Below, piece after piece: positions 27,915 through 36,540 of a stretch of DNA of 64,000 bases. The stretch covers positions 447,711 through 511,710 of the forward strand of contig NZ_SOCA01000002.1 of assembly GCF_004364345.1 (NCBI RefSeq). The letters run 5' to 3'. The translations under genes were made by a program, and so were the position numbers. The DNA comes from Prosthecobacter fusiformis. GTDB lineage: Bacteria; Verrucomicrobiota; Verrucomicrobiia; Verrucomicrobiales; Verrucomicrobiaceae. Numbering within the stretch: the stretch's first letter is position 1; every line of letters starts with the position of its first letter. The notes under the pieces were generated by a model that saw only the letters and a list, made by a program, of their open reading frames with translations, did no database searches and was not told the origin of the DNA.

Positions 27915-28181
27915 ATGGAAACCCAAACGGAAATCAACGAATTGGCTGATGCCATCTACCGGGATCGTGTTTTGCGCGCCCGCGCGGAAGATCCGTGTGA
28001 AAAACTTGTGGATGGATTCCGCCTTTTTGAATACGCGCTGGGCATTACAAAGATGGGTGTACAGGCCGAGCTCAACACAATGGATGAGGAGGCTGTAATG
28101 AAGGGTGTTCAGAAACGCTTTGATATGGTGCGCAAAGTTCGGGAAAAGGGACTTTATCAGCCTTGGAAACCTGCGGCATGA
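27915..28181 (+). CDS. Small hypothetical protein, partner of the nucleotidyltransferase
   Basis: 88 residues, charged and mostly helical, of no family I recognise. It starts METQTEINELADAIYRDRV and has a conserved-looking core KLVDGFRLFEYALGITKMG. Its TGA overlaps the ATG of the next gene as ATGA, the arrangement of a two-gene module such as an antitoxin/toxin or substrate-adaptor pair. The base composition of the plus strand shifts from C-rich to G-rich at about this gene. Confidence 0.65.
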   Translation: METQTEINELADAIYRDRVLRARAEDPCEKLVDGFRLFEYALGITKMGVQAELNTMDEEAVMKGVQKRFDMVRKVREKGLYQPWKPAA

Positions 28182-28738
28182 GTACTCTCGAACAAGCGGC
28201 TGTCCTTATGCTCAAGGCTCTGCATGAGACGGGCATTCCTCATATGCTGGTAGGCGGATTTACCACCAATTATTACGGTATCGCACGTTCAACCAAGGAT
28301 GTGGACATCGTGGTCGAACTTCCTTCCCGTGCACCTTTGTTAGAAGTGGAAAAGCGCTTGCCATCCACTTTTGAATTCGATTCGCAAATCACATTTGAAA
28401 CCATCACGGGAAACCTTCGCCACATCGTTCACATCAAAGGCACACCTTTTGTTATCGAGCTTTTTGAACTGCGAGATGAACCTTTTCAGAAAGAGCGATT
28501 TCATCGGCGCAAGGAACTTTACGTTCCTCAATTAGACATCGTGGTTACCATTCCCACGGCCGAGGACGTGGTCATTCAAAAGCTCCGTTGGGGGCGCTCA
28601 AAGGACATTGATGATGCCCGTGACGTTCTGGCAGTTCAGGCGGACAGACTTGATTACGCCTACATTGAAGACTGGTGTCGCAAGCTGGGCCGGTTTGAAA
28701 CTTACCAGCAGGTCCGTGCCACGGTGCCTAACATTTGA
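28178..28738 (+). CDS. Nucleotidyltransferase-like protein (AbiEii/DUF6036-like)
   Basis: 186 residues from the ATG at 28178, which overlaps the upstream stop. The N-terminal block HMLVGGFTTNYYGIARSTKDVDIVVEL follows the nucleotidyltransferase pattern G-G/S...R-x-T-x-D-x-D, with the two metal-binding aspartates in TKDVDIVV. A late EDVVIQKLRWGRSKDIDDARDVL matches the C-terminal helix of AbiEii-like and DUF6036-type proteins. Such enzymes act as toxins or RNA/protein modifiers in toxin-antitoxin and phage-defence pairs. A third catalytic acid may lie in FVIELFEL. Activity is not proven. Confidence 0.7.
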   Translation: MSTLEQAAVLMLKALHETGIPHMLVGGFTTNYYGIARSTKDVDIVVELPSRAPLLEVEKRLPSTFEFDSQITFETITGNLRHIVHIKGTPFVIELFELRDEPFQKERFHRRKELYVPQLDIVVTIPTAEDVVIQKLRWGRSKDIDDARDVLAVQADRLDYAYIEDWCRKLGRFETYQQVRATVPNI

Positions 28739-28744
28739 TTATCC

Positions 28745-30247
28745 ATGAAATCTGCCGTTCTCTTATCTCTTCTTGCAGTTGTTCCCCTTTTCGCCGCTGA
28801 TCCGGTGGAGGCGGATTTTTACAAGATCACGACCTTCACCACGCCCACTGAGACTGCAATGGAAGTGGGCTCCGTGGAACTGCTGCCAGATGGCAAGCTC
28901 GCCTTGGGCACTCGCCGTGGGGAGATCTGGATCGTCTCCAATGCCCAGCAGTCCGATCCGGCAAAAGTGGAGTATAAGCTCTTTGCCTCCGGCCTTCATG
29001 AAGTGCTCGGCCTCGGGTATAAGGAAGGAGCACTGTATGCCACCACGCGCTATGAGATCACTCGCATCAAGGATGTAGATGGAGACGGCCGGGCGGATGT
29101 ATTCGAAAATTTCAATGATGGCTGGGGCGTCTCCGGTGACTATCACGAATACGCTCTCGGCAGCCGCTTTGACAAGAATGGCGACCTTTGGGTCACCCTC
29201 TGCCTCACCGGTTCATTCACCAGCAAAGTACCTTTCCGCGGCTGGGCATTGCGAGTGAAACCCGATGGCACCTTGGTTCCGACTGCCAGCGGCATTCGGA
29301 GTCCAGGCGGTGTGGGTTTCGATGCCGATGGCGAGGTTTATTATGTGGACAACCAGGGCCCCTGGCATGGTTCCTCTACTCTCCAGCATCTCGTTCCCGG
29401 CTCATTCCAGGGCCATCCTGCGGGCAATGAATGGTATTCCATCGCGCCTAACATGGGGCCGCGTCCTCTGGATCCGGTTAAAGAAGCCTTCATCGGTGAT
29501 CGCAAACGGGGTCAGCCGAATCCCGCAGGAGACAACGACCGGATGGTCATGGAACGCAAGCGCATCAAGGAACTCCTGCCGCCCGCCGTTTACCTCGTCC
29601 ATGCCAAGATCGGCAACTCACCCACCTTCATCATCTGTGATGAAAGCCAGGGTAAGTTCGGGCCCTTTCAGAGCCAGCTTTTCATTGCCGACCAGAGTCA
29701 CAGCAACGTCAGCCGCGTCTTCCTGGAAACCGTCAATGGCATCAAACAGGGCGTCGTCATCCCTTTCAGGGGCGAGTTCTCTAGCGGCCTGATTGGTGGG
29801 CGCATGGATGCAGAGGGTAAACTTTATACCGGTGGCAGTGATCGTGGTTGGGGTGCCCGTGGGGGGAAGCCCTTCTGCTTTGAAAAGCTCGAATGGACTG
29901 GCAAAGTGCCTTTCGAAATCCATGAGATGCATGTCAAACCGGATGGCTTTGAACTCACCTTCACCCAGCCCGTCGATGCAAAGACCGCAGGCGATATCGC
30001 CAGTTACTCAATGCGCGAATTCACCTATGCTTATCGCGAAGACTACGGCGGTCCTGAAGTAGATGAGATCATTCCCAAGATCACTTCAGCCAAAGTCGCA
30101 GCCGATGGCAAGTCCGTTTACCTCACCCTATCCCCTTTGACCCAAGGTCATGTCCATGAGTTGCACCTGGATGGCGTCAAGAATACCCAAGGCCAGCCCA
30201 TCCTTCATCCCGTGGCCTACTATACTCTCAACGAGATTCCCAAGTGA
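28745..30247 (+). CDS. Exported beta-propeller protein of the PVC sorbosone-dehydrogenase-like family
   Basis: 500 residues with a signal peptide (MKSAVLLSLLAVVPLFA). The propeller strands include VGSVELLPDGKLALGTRRGEIW, YATTRYEITRIKDVDGDGRAD, GWALRVKPDGT and GGVGFDADGEVYYVDNQGPW, with D-x-D-G-D calcium-type loops. It resembles the N-terminal part of the cytochrome at 16414 but has no CxxCH motif. It ends with an Ig-like domain (FELTFTQPVDAKTAGDIASYS). Probably a secreted carbohydrate-related protein. The start lies 6 bases after the nucleotidyltransferase stop. Confidence 0.78.
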   Translation: MKSAVLLSLLAVVPLFAADPVEADFYKITTFTTPTETAMEVGSVELLPDGKLALGTRRGEIWIVSNAQQSDPAKVEYKLFASGLHEVLGLGYKEGALYATTRYEITRIKDVDGDGRADVFENFNDGWGVSGDYHEYALGSRFDKNGDLWVTLCLTGSFTSKVPFRGWALRVKPDGTLVPTASGIRSPGGVGFDADGEVYYVDNQGPWHGSSTLQHLVPGSFQGHPAGNEWYSIAPNMGPRPLDPVKEAFIGDRKRGQPNPAGDNDRMVMERKRIKELLPPAVYLVHAKIGNSPTFIICDESQGKFGPFQSQLFIADQSHSNVSRVFLETVNGIKQGVVIPFRGEFSSGLIGGRMDAEGKLYTGGSDRGWGARGGKPFCFEKLEWTGKVPFEIHEMHVKPDGFELTFTQPVDAKTAGDIASYSMREFTYAYREDYGGPEVDEIIPKITSAKVAADGKSVYLTLSPLTQGHVHELHLDGVKNTQGQPILHPVAYYTLNEIPK

Positions 30248-30255
30248 TAGAGTAA

Positions 30256-30286
30256 GACGGGGTATACGCTCAAATGCGGCCCCGTC
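30256..30286. terminator. Bidirectional hairpin between convergent genes
   Basis: The inverted repeat GACGGGG...CCCCGTC has a 17-base loop and lies between the stops of the propeller gene and menB. It has no long T-run on either side, so termination is likely but not certain. Confidence 0.5.
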
Positions 30287-30293
30287 TATAACC

Positions 30294-31106
30294 TCATGGA
30301 ACTCGCGGGAACTGGCTGAAGTCTGGCTTCCGCTTTTCCACGAAGGCATTCTTGCCCTCCTTGGCCTCTTCGCTCATGTAATAGAGAAGAGTGGCATTGC
30401 CAGCGAGGTCAAGCAGGCCCATCTGGCCATCACAATCGGCATTCAAAGAAGCCTTCAGACAGCGCAGCGCCAGAGGGCTGTGCTCCAGCATCTCACGGCA
30501 CCATTTGACGGTCTCCTCTTCCAACTTGTCCAGTGGTACCACGGTATTCACCAGACCCATGTCCAGCGCCTGCTGGGCATCGTATTGACGGCAGAGATAC
30601 CAGATCTCCCGTGCCTTCTTCTGGCCGACAATGCGCGCCAGATAGCTGGAGCCGAGTCCACCATCAAAGGAACCCACCTTGGGGCCTGTCTGACCGAAGC
30701 GGGCATTGTCCGCAGCAATGGTCAGGTCGCAGACGACATGCAGCACATGACCACCGCCAATGGCGTATCCCGCCACCATGGCGACGACCGGCTTCGGCAG
30801 CGTGCGGATCTTGCGCTGCACATCCAGGATGTTCAGCCGTGGAACGCCATCATCACCAATGTAACCGGCATCTCCTCGCACCTTCTGGTCACCACCAGAG
30901 CAAAAGGCCAGGGGACCTTCGCCGCAGAGAATGATCACTCCCACCTCACGGTCCTCATGCAGAATGTCCAGGGCGATGAGCATCTCCTTCACCGTCTGCG
31001 GGCGGAAGGCATTGCGCACCTCCGGCCGGTTGATGGTGAGCTTGCCGATGCCGTCGGCGGTCTTTTCAAGCTTGATGTCCTGGAAGGTCTGGATGGTGTT
31101 CCACAT
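30294..31106 (-). CDS. menB: 1,4-dihydroxy-2-naphthoyl-CoA synthase
   Basis: 270 residues, a crotonase-fold enzyme closing the second ring in menaquinone biosynthesis from o-succinylbenzoyl-CoA. Diagnostic segments are [67 protein letters not shown] and the [13 protein letters not shown] turn. Together with menA, menC and menE at 42-45 kb it covers the later steps of the pathway. It lies 37 bases after the PfkB kinase gene on the same strand. Confidence 0.97.
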   Translation of the reverse strand: MWNTIQTFQDIKLEKTADGIGKLTINRPEVRNAFRPQTVKEMLIALDILHEDREVGVIILCGEGPLAFCSGGDQKVRGDAGYIGDDGVPRLNILDVQRKIRTLPKPVVAMVAGYAIGGGHVLHVVCDLTIAADNARFGQTGPKVGSFDGGLGSSYLARIVGQKKAREIWYLCRQYDAQQALDMGLVNTVVPLDKLEEETVKWCREMLEHSPLALRCLKASLNADCDGQMGLLDLAGNATLLYYMSEEAKEGKNAFVEKRKPDFSQFPRVP

Positions 31107-31143
31107 GGGGAGGTCGATGGGTTAAACTCGGTTCAGCTGGGAG

Positions 31144-32064
31144 TTACGCCACGAAGTCCGTGTAAAGCTTCAGTTCATTGAGGCGGGCGGTCACGTCCTC
31201 CTTGGTGACGGTCTGCAGCTTGTGGGTGCTGAAGGCTTCACAGGTATAGCTGGCGGTGACACTGCCATGGACCACAGCGGTCTTCAGGTCGGCAAAGGTG
31301 GGCTTGGTCTTGCCATTGGCGGAAAGCCAGCCTGCCAGACCTCCGAGGAAGGAATCTCCGGCACCGGTCGGGTCGAACACGGAACTGAGAGGATAGGCGG
31401 CGCAGGCAAAGAAATCCTCCGGCTTTTCTCCGAAGAGGAAGCTGCCATGCTCACCACGCTTGACGATGACAAACCGCGGGCCTTTGGCCTGGAGGCGACG
31501 GCCAGCTTCGACGAGGTTGGTGGTCTGGGCGAATTCCTTGGCCTCACCGTCATTGATGACCAGGAGGTCGATCTTCTTGAGGACGTCATGCAGACGGTCA
31601 TTGGCGATGCTGATCCACAGGTCCATGGTATCGGCTGTGATGAAGTCAGCTCCTGAGCACTGTTCCAGGGTCTGCATCTGGTTGTCCGGGCTCATGTTGG
31701 CCAGCACGGCGATCTTGGCAGCGGCTCCGGCAGTGGAAAGCTTCGGAGTCCAATGCTCCAGGACGTTGATGGCCACATTGTGAGTGGTGCGGCTGTTCAT
31801 GTCGTCATGGTATTCACCACTCCAGGTGAAGGATGCACCTTCGCTGCGCTCCACGCCGTCCAGGGAGATGCCCTTGCTGCTCAGAAGATTCAGGTGAGCT
31901 TCAGGAAAGTCGTGGCCGATGATGCCGACAAGGTGTACTTCCGGGGTGAAGATGCTGGCGGCCAGGGCTGCATACGAGGCGGATCCGCCGAGCAGATTCT
32001 CCTGGGCATCCTGAGGAGTCTTGACGTTGTCCAGGGCGACGGTTCCGGCGATGATAACAGACAT
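31144..32064 (-). CDS. PfkB-family carbohydrate/nucleoside kinase
   Basis: 306 residues. It has the ribokinase-type N-terminal GG motif (LLGGSASYAALAAS) and the C-terminal catalytic signature DPTGAGDSFLGGLAGWL with the base aspartate and anion hole. The family phosphorylates sugars, fructose phosphates or nucleosides with ATP; nothing here fixes the substrate. The nearby menB is pathway-unrelated. Confidence 0.9.
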   Translation of the reverse strand: MSVIIAGTVALDNVKTPQDAQENLLGGSASYAALAASIFTPEVHLVGIIGHDFPEAHLNLLSSKGISLDGVERSEGASFTWSGEYHDDMNSRTTHNVAINVLEHWTPKLSTAGAAAKIAVLANMSPDNQMQTLEQCSGADFITADTMDLWISIANDRLHDVLKKIDLLVINDGEAKEFAQTTNLVEAGRRLQAKGPRFVIVKRGEHGSFLFGEKPEDFFACAAYPLSSVFDPTGAGDSFLGGLAGWLSANGKTKPTFADLKTAVVHGSVTASYTCEAFSTHKLQTVTKEDVTARLNELKLYTDFVA

Positions 32065-32195
32065 GGGATAGTTGAGCGTGTGGAATAGTTCTTGCGACGC
32101 TGCGCCTGACCTCGGTAGAGTCGGTGCAGATGGCGGCGGAGTATCCGTTGGCCCTCCCCTGTGTCAATGTCCTTCATCCCTGGCCTTTTTCTCCC

Positions 32196-33446
32196 ATGAG
32201 ATTTTCCATCTTCCTCATTACCCTGGCTTTGCTGCCCATGGTGATGATTTTGCATGGATGGACCTATACCGAAAAGCAACTTCCTGGTCTGCGTGATCAG
32301 GCGATTACCGCGCTGCGTGACCAGGGTATACGGTCCGTGGTCGTGGATATTCGTTATCTGGATCTGCGGATTGCCGGCGATGCACCCGATATGATCTCTT
32401 TGGAGAAGGCGCGGGCCGCCGTACGCGCCATTGGACCTCTGCGTGTGGTGTCGGATGAGCTCAATATTCCTGCCAATTTACAGGCTCAACAGGATGCAGA
32501 CTCCCTCGTTATCAAGGGGTGGCTACCTACTGAAGATAATACGCATGAGGTGACCCAGCTCATCCGCAAGCTGCGTCCGGATCTGAACTTGAACACAGAG
32601 GAGCTTCGATCCAGTCCCATGGTTCGCTGGCCGGATGGCGAAAAAGCACCGCTGACAGCAGACAGCATCCTCATGATCCCCATTGTGGAAAAGCTGCGGG
32701 TCAGCCCCTGGCTGGACATCACGCAGGATGCGATGGGGCTTCGCCTCAAAGGTCTGCTTCCCGCCAATGGGCTCAGATCCGCTTTGGTTTCGGCGCTGAA
32801 CGGTGAATCCGTGGAGACCCTGCTGGAGAGCACACATACGATTCCCTCAGCCTTTGCTGATCCGGCCACACTGATTCCCTTTGTGAAATACTTTTTCGAT
32901 GGGACCTCCCAGCGTCGTTTTGCCATCAATGATCAGGGGGAGCCGTTGATCGAAGGAGCGGCGACACGGTCTTTGGAAAGTGAATGGTTAGCCCTTTTAC
33001 GCCCCGTCACGGGTGGAAAAAAGGTGACTTCTAACCTCACCTTTTATCCTTCAGAACTGCATTTCCCAGGGCGTCAACTCGCCAGCCCACTGGTAGCTCA
33101 GCAAGCGGAGGCTTTGAAAGCGGCGCTCGCGGAGCAACTGATCAGCTTTGAGCCAGGTAGCTCGGTTTTGAGCTCGGGTGAACAGGCACGGCTTGCGGCG
33201 ATGACCCCGCTTTTGTTGACTGCCGGCCCTGCGGTGCGTCTGGTCATCGGTGGCCATCCAAGCCCGGATGACAGTTCTGCGCGGCAGGAGAACCTGGCCA
33301 AAACGCGTGCAGAACAGGTCTATTCATTCCTAGTTGAACAGGGCCTGCCTGCCAGCGATGTACAAATTGTCGCTTTTGATTCAGTCCCGGCTGGCACGCC
33401 GGGCGCTCCTGGCCAGAGTGATAGTGTTGAGATATTGCTTCGTTAA
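32196..33446 (+). CDS. Membrane-anchored BON-like/OmpA-like protein
   Basis: 416 residues from the ATG at 32196, which begins a hydrophobic anchor (MRFSIFLITLALLPMVMIL). The frame extends to 32124 without a better start. Residues ~40-260 contain two or three BON-like units (GIRSVVVDIRYLDLRIAGDAPD; DSLVIKGWLPTEDNTHEV; GLRLKGLLPANGLRSALV). The last ~110 residues look like an OmpA peptidoglycan-binding domain (ISFEPGSSVLSSGEQARLA; LAKTRAEQVYSFLVEQGLP), though the usual ND-R pair is only partly kept. The layout recalls the OmpATb type. It probably links membrane and cell wall. It is followed after 10 bases by the HhH-tailed membrane protein. Confidence 0.65.
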   Translation: MRFSIFLITLALLPMVMILHGWTYTEKQLPGLRDQAITALRDQGIRSVVVDIRYLDLRIAGDAPDMISLEKARAAVRAIGPLRVVSDELNIPANLQAQQDADSLVIKGWLPTEDNTHEVTQLIRKLRPDLNLNTEELRSSPMVRWPDGEKAPLTADSILMIPIVEKLRVSPWLDITQDAMGLRLKGLLPANGLRSALVSALNGESVETLLESTHTIPSAFADPATLIPFVKYFFDGTSQRRFAINDQGEPLIEGAATRSLESEWLALLRPVTGGKKVTSNLTFYPSELHFPGRQLASPLVAQQAEALKAALAEQLISFEPGSSVLSSGEQARLAAMTPLLLTAGPAVRLVIGGHPSPDDSSARQENLAKTRAEQVYSFLVEQGLPASDVQIVAFDSVPAGTPGAPGQSDSVEILLR

Positions 33447-33456
33447 TTCCCTCTGA

Positions 33457-34440
33457 ATGAAGTTCGAGTTCACATCCCTTGAGTCCGGACCGCTGGTGTA
33501 TTTTTTAATGCACAGCGGAGCCTTCGTCATCGGCATGGCTCTTTTGTTTTTCATGCTGGGTCTGTGGTTTGGGGCTCTGACCTGGGGACGCTACCGCCGT
33601 TATAACCGCCGTCTTCAGGAGGAAGGCAATACTCTGCGGGAAGAGATCGCCGGGTTGAAAAGAAAACTGGCTGAGCAGGCTGTGCGCCCTTTGACGTCGG
33701 CTCCGCCGCCTCCCGTAAATCTGCTGACGGAGGTGCTGCCCTCTCCTGCGACGATCTTTCCAGAACGAGCGGCTGCCAAGATCACGATTCCCGAGAAAAC
33801 GGAGGAAGCTGCGCCAGTCATTCCGTCTATCCCGGTAATTCCTGAGACGCTTTTACCCACCTCTGAGTTTCTTGGTGAGGCCGAGTCTCCACCAGCAAAG
33901 TCTAAACCTTCGCCCCGGTTGTTCATGCACCTTCCTGCCCCCCACACGAAGGATGTTTCCCATGAGCCTGTGGAGCCCTTTTCGTTCCTGCTGCCTGATG
34001 ATGTGGATGTGCCTGTGGAAGAGTCGGAACCTGCTACGGAAGCGAAGGACGATACGAAAACTGAAGATTCTGAGCTGATGGGGATTGGCCCCGAGATCGG
34101 TTTCATGATGGATTCTGATGAGACTGATCTTGAGGACTCGGCTTCGGCTCCGTCACCTGTGATCCCGGAAAATGATCCGGCCCTGGGCTTGATTTTTAAA
34201 GAGCCGCCGCCGGATGCGGATGACCTGACGCGACTGCAAGGCATTTCACCGGCTTTGCAAATTCGGCTTCAGGAAATGGGCGTGTACCGGTTTGAGCAGA
34301 TTTCGACATGGAATCAGTCGCAGGTACGGGAGTTCTCCCGACGGCTAGCATTCAAGGATCGCATTGAGCGCGAGCGCTGGGTGGATCAAGCGCGGCGATT
34401 GTCGGACGCGGGCAGCGAGAAGGTTTTTTTGCAGGGCTAG
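33457..34440 (+). CDS. Single-pass membrane protein with C-terminal helix-hairpin-helix
   Basis: 327 residues. One membrane helix (about 20-45), a short coiled coil, then a long Pro/Glu-rich disordered segment (about 75-250). The C-terminus (DDLTRLQGISPALQIRLQEMGVYRFEQISTW...) is a helix-hairpin-helix module of the kind attached to NuoE, ribosomal L21 and other proteins in many bacteria, ending IERERWVDQARRL. It is paired with the OmpA-like gene upstream. Function unknown. A degraded copy of its last ~25 codons lies at 39750-39830, beyond the accessory island that starts right after this gene. Confidence 0.7.
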   Translation: MKFEFTSLESGPLVYFLMHSGAFVIGMALLFFMLGLWFGALTWGRYRRYNRRLQEEGNTLREEIAGLKRKLAEQAVRPLTSAPPPPVNLLTEVLPSPATIFPERAAAKITIPEKTEEAAPVIPSIPVIPETLLPTSEFLGEAESPPAKSKPSPRLFMHLPAPHTKDVSHEPVEPFSFLLPDDVDVPVEESEPATEAKDDTKTEDSELMGIGPEIGFMMDSDETDLEDSASAPSPVIPENDPALGLIFKEPPPDADDLTRLQGISPALQIRLQEMGVYRFEQISTWNQSQVREFSRRLAFKDRIERERWVDQARRLSDAGSEKVFLQG

Positions 34441-34717
34441 CCGGTTCTCGTTTCCGGGCACTGAGACGTGGTTGAATAAGGATTCCTTCGACTTTTATGG
34501 TTTTGGCAAGCAACGGCTTCTTTCATTTTGGAGTAAGTGGGGAAACATACGAGTGGCGGGTGTCGAGGTTGCACCAAGTTCACAGCCTGATAACAATGTG
34601 AATAGATACGGAATGGATTTTTGGAATGCGTTTGCTTGCCTCCAACGGGAAAATTGATGCAAACTTTAATATTTGCGATTTTATCAAAGATTTAGACACT
34701 ATTGTGGAAAGTTAAGT
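34441..34717. other. Left edge of the accessory island, no supported gene
   Basis: Composition drops to AT-rich immediately after the stop at 34440. An open frame runs to 34657 (ending ...FWNAFACLQREN) but it begins inside the previous gene in another frame, and I see no family or start signal. It may be a decayed fragment. Confidence 0.4.
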
Positions 34718-35044
34718 ATGAAATCAGATAGACTCCGCCGATTTCTTATTGAGTTGGCAGTTATTGTTGTGTCTAGCTTGTGGTTGATTGCAATGGGTGG
34801 ACGACTTAATGACACTTTACTATCGAGTTGGTTTTTGCCAGCGATCATCCTGGACACAGTCAAAGAGGATATGAACTTCTCATTAAATGCATTTCCGTGG
34901 CTTTTTATCTTCCCTGTCTTCACGATATTGACACTTTGGATAGGAAGTAAAAATCGAACTGCCGCCATTTTTGTAACGTTTTGGTTTTTGCTAAACATTT
35001 TTTTTGGCATATCTTTCTTACTGAGATATGACGGGCACTCCTAA
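34718..35044 (+). CDS. Small membrane protein, unknown
   Basis: 108 residues from the ATG at 34718. Three hydrophobic helices are clear (LAVIVVSSLWLIAMG; FPWLFIFPVFTILTLWI; AAIFVTFWFLLNIFFGISFLL). AT-rich and lying in the RHS-associated island, it could be an immunity or orphan membrane protein, but no family is recognised. An upstream in-frame start at 34673 is possible. Confidence 0.5.
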   Translation: MKSDRLRRFLIELAVIVVSSLWLIAMGGRLNDTLLSSWFLPAIILDTVKEDMNFSLNAFPWLFIFPVFTILTLWIGSKNRTAAIFVTFWFLLNIFFGISFLLRYDGHS

Positions 35045-35114
35045 AAGCAGCTATCTTTATCCATGAGCAAGGCTATGAGCTTTCGGCCATGGAAAAGATG
35101 CCAGTCATGAGTGC

Positions 35115-35218
35115 GTGTTGAGTTGTACTTGTCACCCCATGTTTTACACCTTCTCAGACGGCCTAAAATCAACGATCCCCTGCCTTAACTGAGTGCCATT
35201 CATGCCTGACATCTTTTT
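35115..35218. repeat. Direct repeat, copy 1 (about 104 bp)
   Basis: This segment recurs with roughly 85 percent identity by eye at 36400-36505. Both copies contain TTTTACACCTTCTCAGA, AAAATCAACGA and CTTAACTGAGTGCCATTCAT and end in a T-run after a GCCTGRCA core. The copy ends just before the first 157-aa gene and may act as its 5' border or as a terminator of the preceding transcript. Confidence 0.7.
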
Positions 35219-35223
35219 CACCC

Positions 35224-35697
35224 ATGAATCAACGAACAATAGCAACTTTGAATGAATTGAGGCACCTTGAATGGTTCACGAAATGTGGTGTCCATGATGT
35301 GCAGTCGGCTATTATTTTAACATCATGGAAGGAAGCCATTGCTTCGTGTGCAAAGTTGGAATGGCAAAATTTGCGATTAGAGATGTCTAACAAGCTTTCT
35401 GAAGGTATTGCTAAAAAGGCACCAGACCAATTTCAAAAATGGAATGAATCAGTTCGCGAAATTAAGCCACTAGTTGAAGAGTTAATTGAAATTAAAACTC
35501 ACAACGTTGTTGCGCAGAATAATTTGCCATCAGTTTTTATAAACGTTGTAAGATGGGATATTCTTAGCCTAGCGCTGGAAGCGGAATTCGCGGATGTTAT
35601 TCCAGGGTCTTTTTATACGGGACACTCTTTTTGGTATGCTAAAGGTCATTTCCCTTGTGGTTGGGACTTCGAAAAAAAATTAATTATGATTTATTGA
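35224..35697 (+). CDS. Twin hypothetical protein, copy 1 (157 aa)
   Basis: 157 residues of no recognised family, starting MNQRTIATLNELRHLEWF and ending GHFPCGWDFEKKLIMIY. It is soluble, helical at the N-terminus, with a Trp/Phe-rich C-terminus. A second copy at 38163-38636 differs at only four residues (all after residue 125), while I count about ten synonymous changes, so both have been under selection or were recently exchanged. Its setting beside RHS remnants and its small size suggest an orphan immunity protein, which is inference. The duplication begins at about the CACCC before the ATG. Confidence 0.7.
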   Translation: MNQRTIATLNELRHLEWFTKCGVHDVQSAIILTSWKEAIASCAKLEWQNLRLEMSNKLSEGIAKKAPDQFQKWNESVREIKPLVEELIEIKTHNVVAQNNLPSVFINVVRWDILSLALEAEFADVIPGSFYTGHSFWYAKGHFPCGWDFEKKLIMIY

Positions 35698-35977
35698 AAG
35701 GTAATGATTATGGGGATTTTTCTGCCTTTGTATTCAAAGTGAGTAACTCAATCCGAATAAGATGCCCGGCGAAAAGTAAAGATGGCAGGCACGTGGAGCC
35801 CTAATCAAGGATAATAATGCCAATAGATGTGATCATTTGGATAAAGCTGCATACAAAACAAATTTTCCCGATTGTCGCAAATGTCCTTAAACGGGCGATT
35901 TTTTGGGGCTCTAGACCATCTAAGTAAGCCCAGGCCGATTCCACTCAGCAAACAATTCGCCTCGTGAAAATGACCCG
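35698..35977. other. AT-rich remnant sequence with a repeat-core copy
   Basis: No open frame of quality. It contains a diverged copy of the ATAAGATGCCAGGCGAA core at 35757-35777 and one half (35817-35828, ATGCCAATAGAT) of a 12-base inverted repeat whose other half is at 36017-36028 within the transposase remnant. Confidence 0.4.
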
Positions 35978-36376
35978 CTAATCAAACTCTGCCGCACCTT
36001 GGGAACCCAAAAAAAAATCTATTGGCATGCCAACATCTTTTTTGCCAGGCTTTACCTCCTTGCCTTGGTGCTGGGAGAGCCGCCAGCAGCGCAATCTGGA
36101 GACGACCTCCTGGCAGGCCATGTCTGGGTTTAGCACTTGGTAAAGGAAGGCCCAGAAGACGGTGACCGGAGGCAGCAGGCGCACCCGTCTGACCTTCGCA
36201 CCCGGAGCTTTGGCAAAGAAGGCATGCGGCAAAAACGCAGCTAGCAGCGAGGAGAGATCCGGCAGCGCGAGCTGGCGCAGATCCTGTAAACCGGAAGCAA
36301 GGCGGGAGGCATCAGATCTCTTGGTGCGCCCTGGAGCAAGCGGGGGAAGTTAGGCAGGAAACAGGTTTTAAGAGCC
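35978..36376 (-). pseudogene. IS4-like transposase, N-terminal remnant
   Basis: The frame ending at 35978 reads SGLQDLRQLALPDLSSLLAAF..., then RLLPPVTVFWAFLYQVLNPD and MACQEVVSRLRCW, the conserved N-terminal block of IS4-type DDE transposases. Its beginning (MALKTCFLPNFPRLLQGAP, from 36376) is in another frame, so there is a frameshift near 36320-36350. The catalytic DDE part is missing: the frame stops about 35 residues after the block. No intact ends are seen. It is more GC-rich than the surrounding island. Confidence 0.6.
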
Positions 36377-36399
36377 ATGCTTCTGCAACCCGGAAACCT

Positions 36400-36505
36400 G
36401 TGTTGAGTTGTACCTGCCACCCCCATATTTTACACCTTCTCAGAGGGCTCAAAATCAACGACTATCTGCCTTAACTGAGTGCCATTCATGCCTGGCACCT
36501 TTTTT
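36400..36505. repeat. Direct repeat, copy 2 (about 106 bp)
   Basis: Second copy of the 35115-35218 repeat, directly after the transposase remnant and before the small membrane gene on the other strand. It ends GCCTGGCACC followed by seven Ts, so read on the plus strand it could also terminate transcription. Confidence 0.7.
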
Positions 36506-36540
36506 TAAAATGCACCCTATCCAGAGGTGCCCTATAGGCA

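Noticed and set aside
27874-30293. A replication origin with DnaA boxes at the skew change
   Set aside because: No cluster of TTATCCACA-like boxes or dnaA/dnaN genes was found, so only the skew change is reported.
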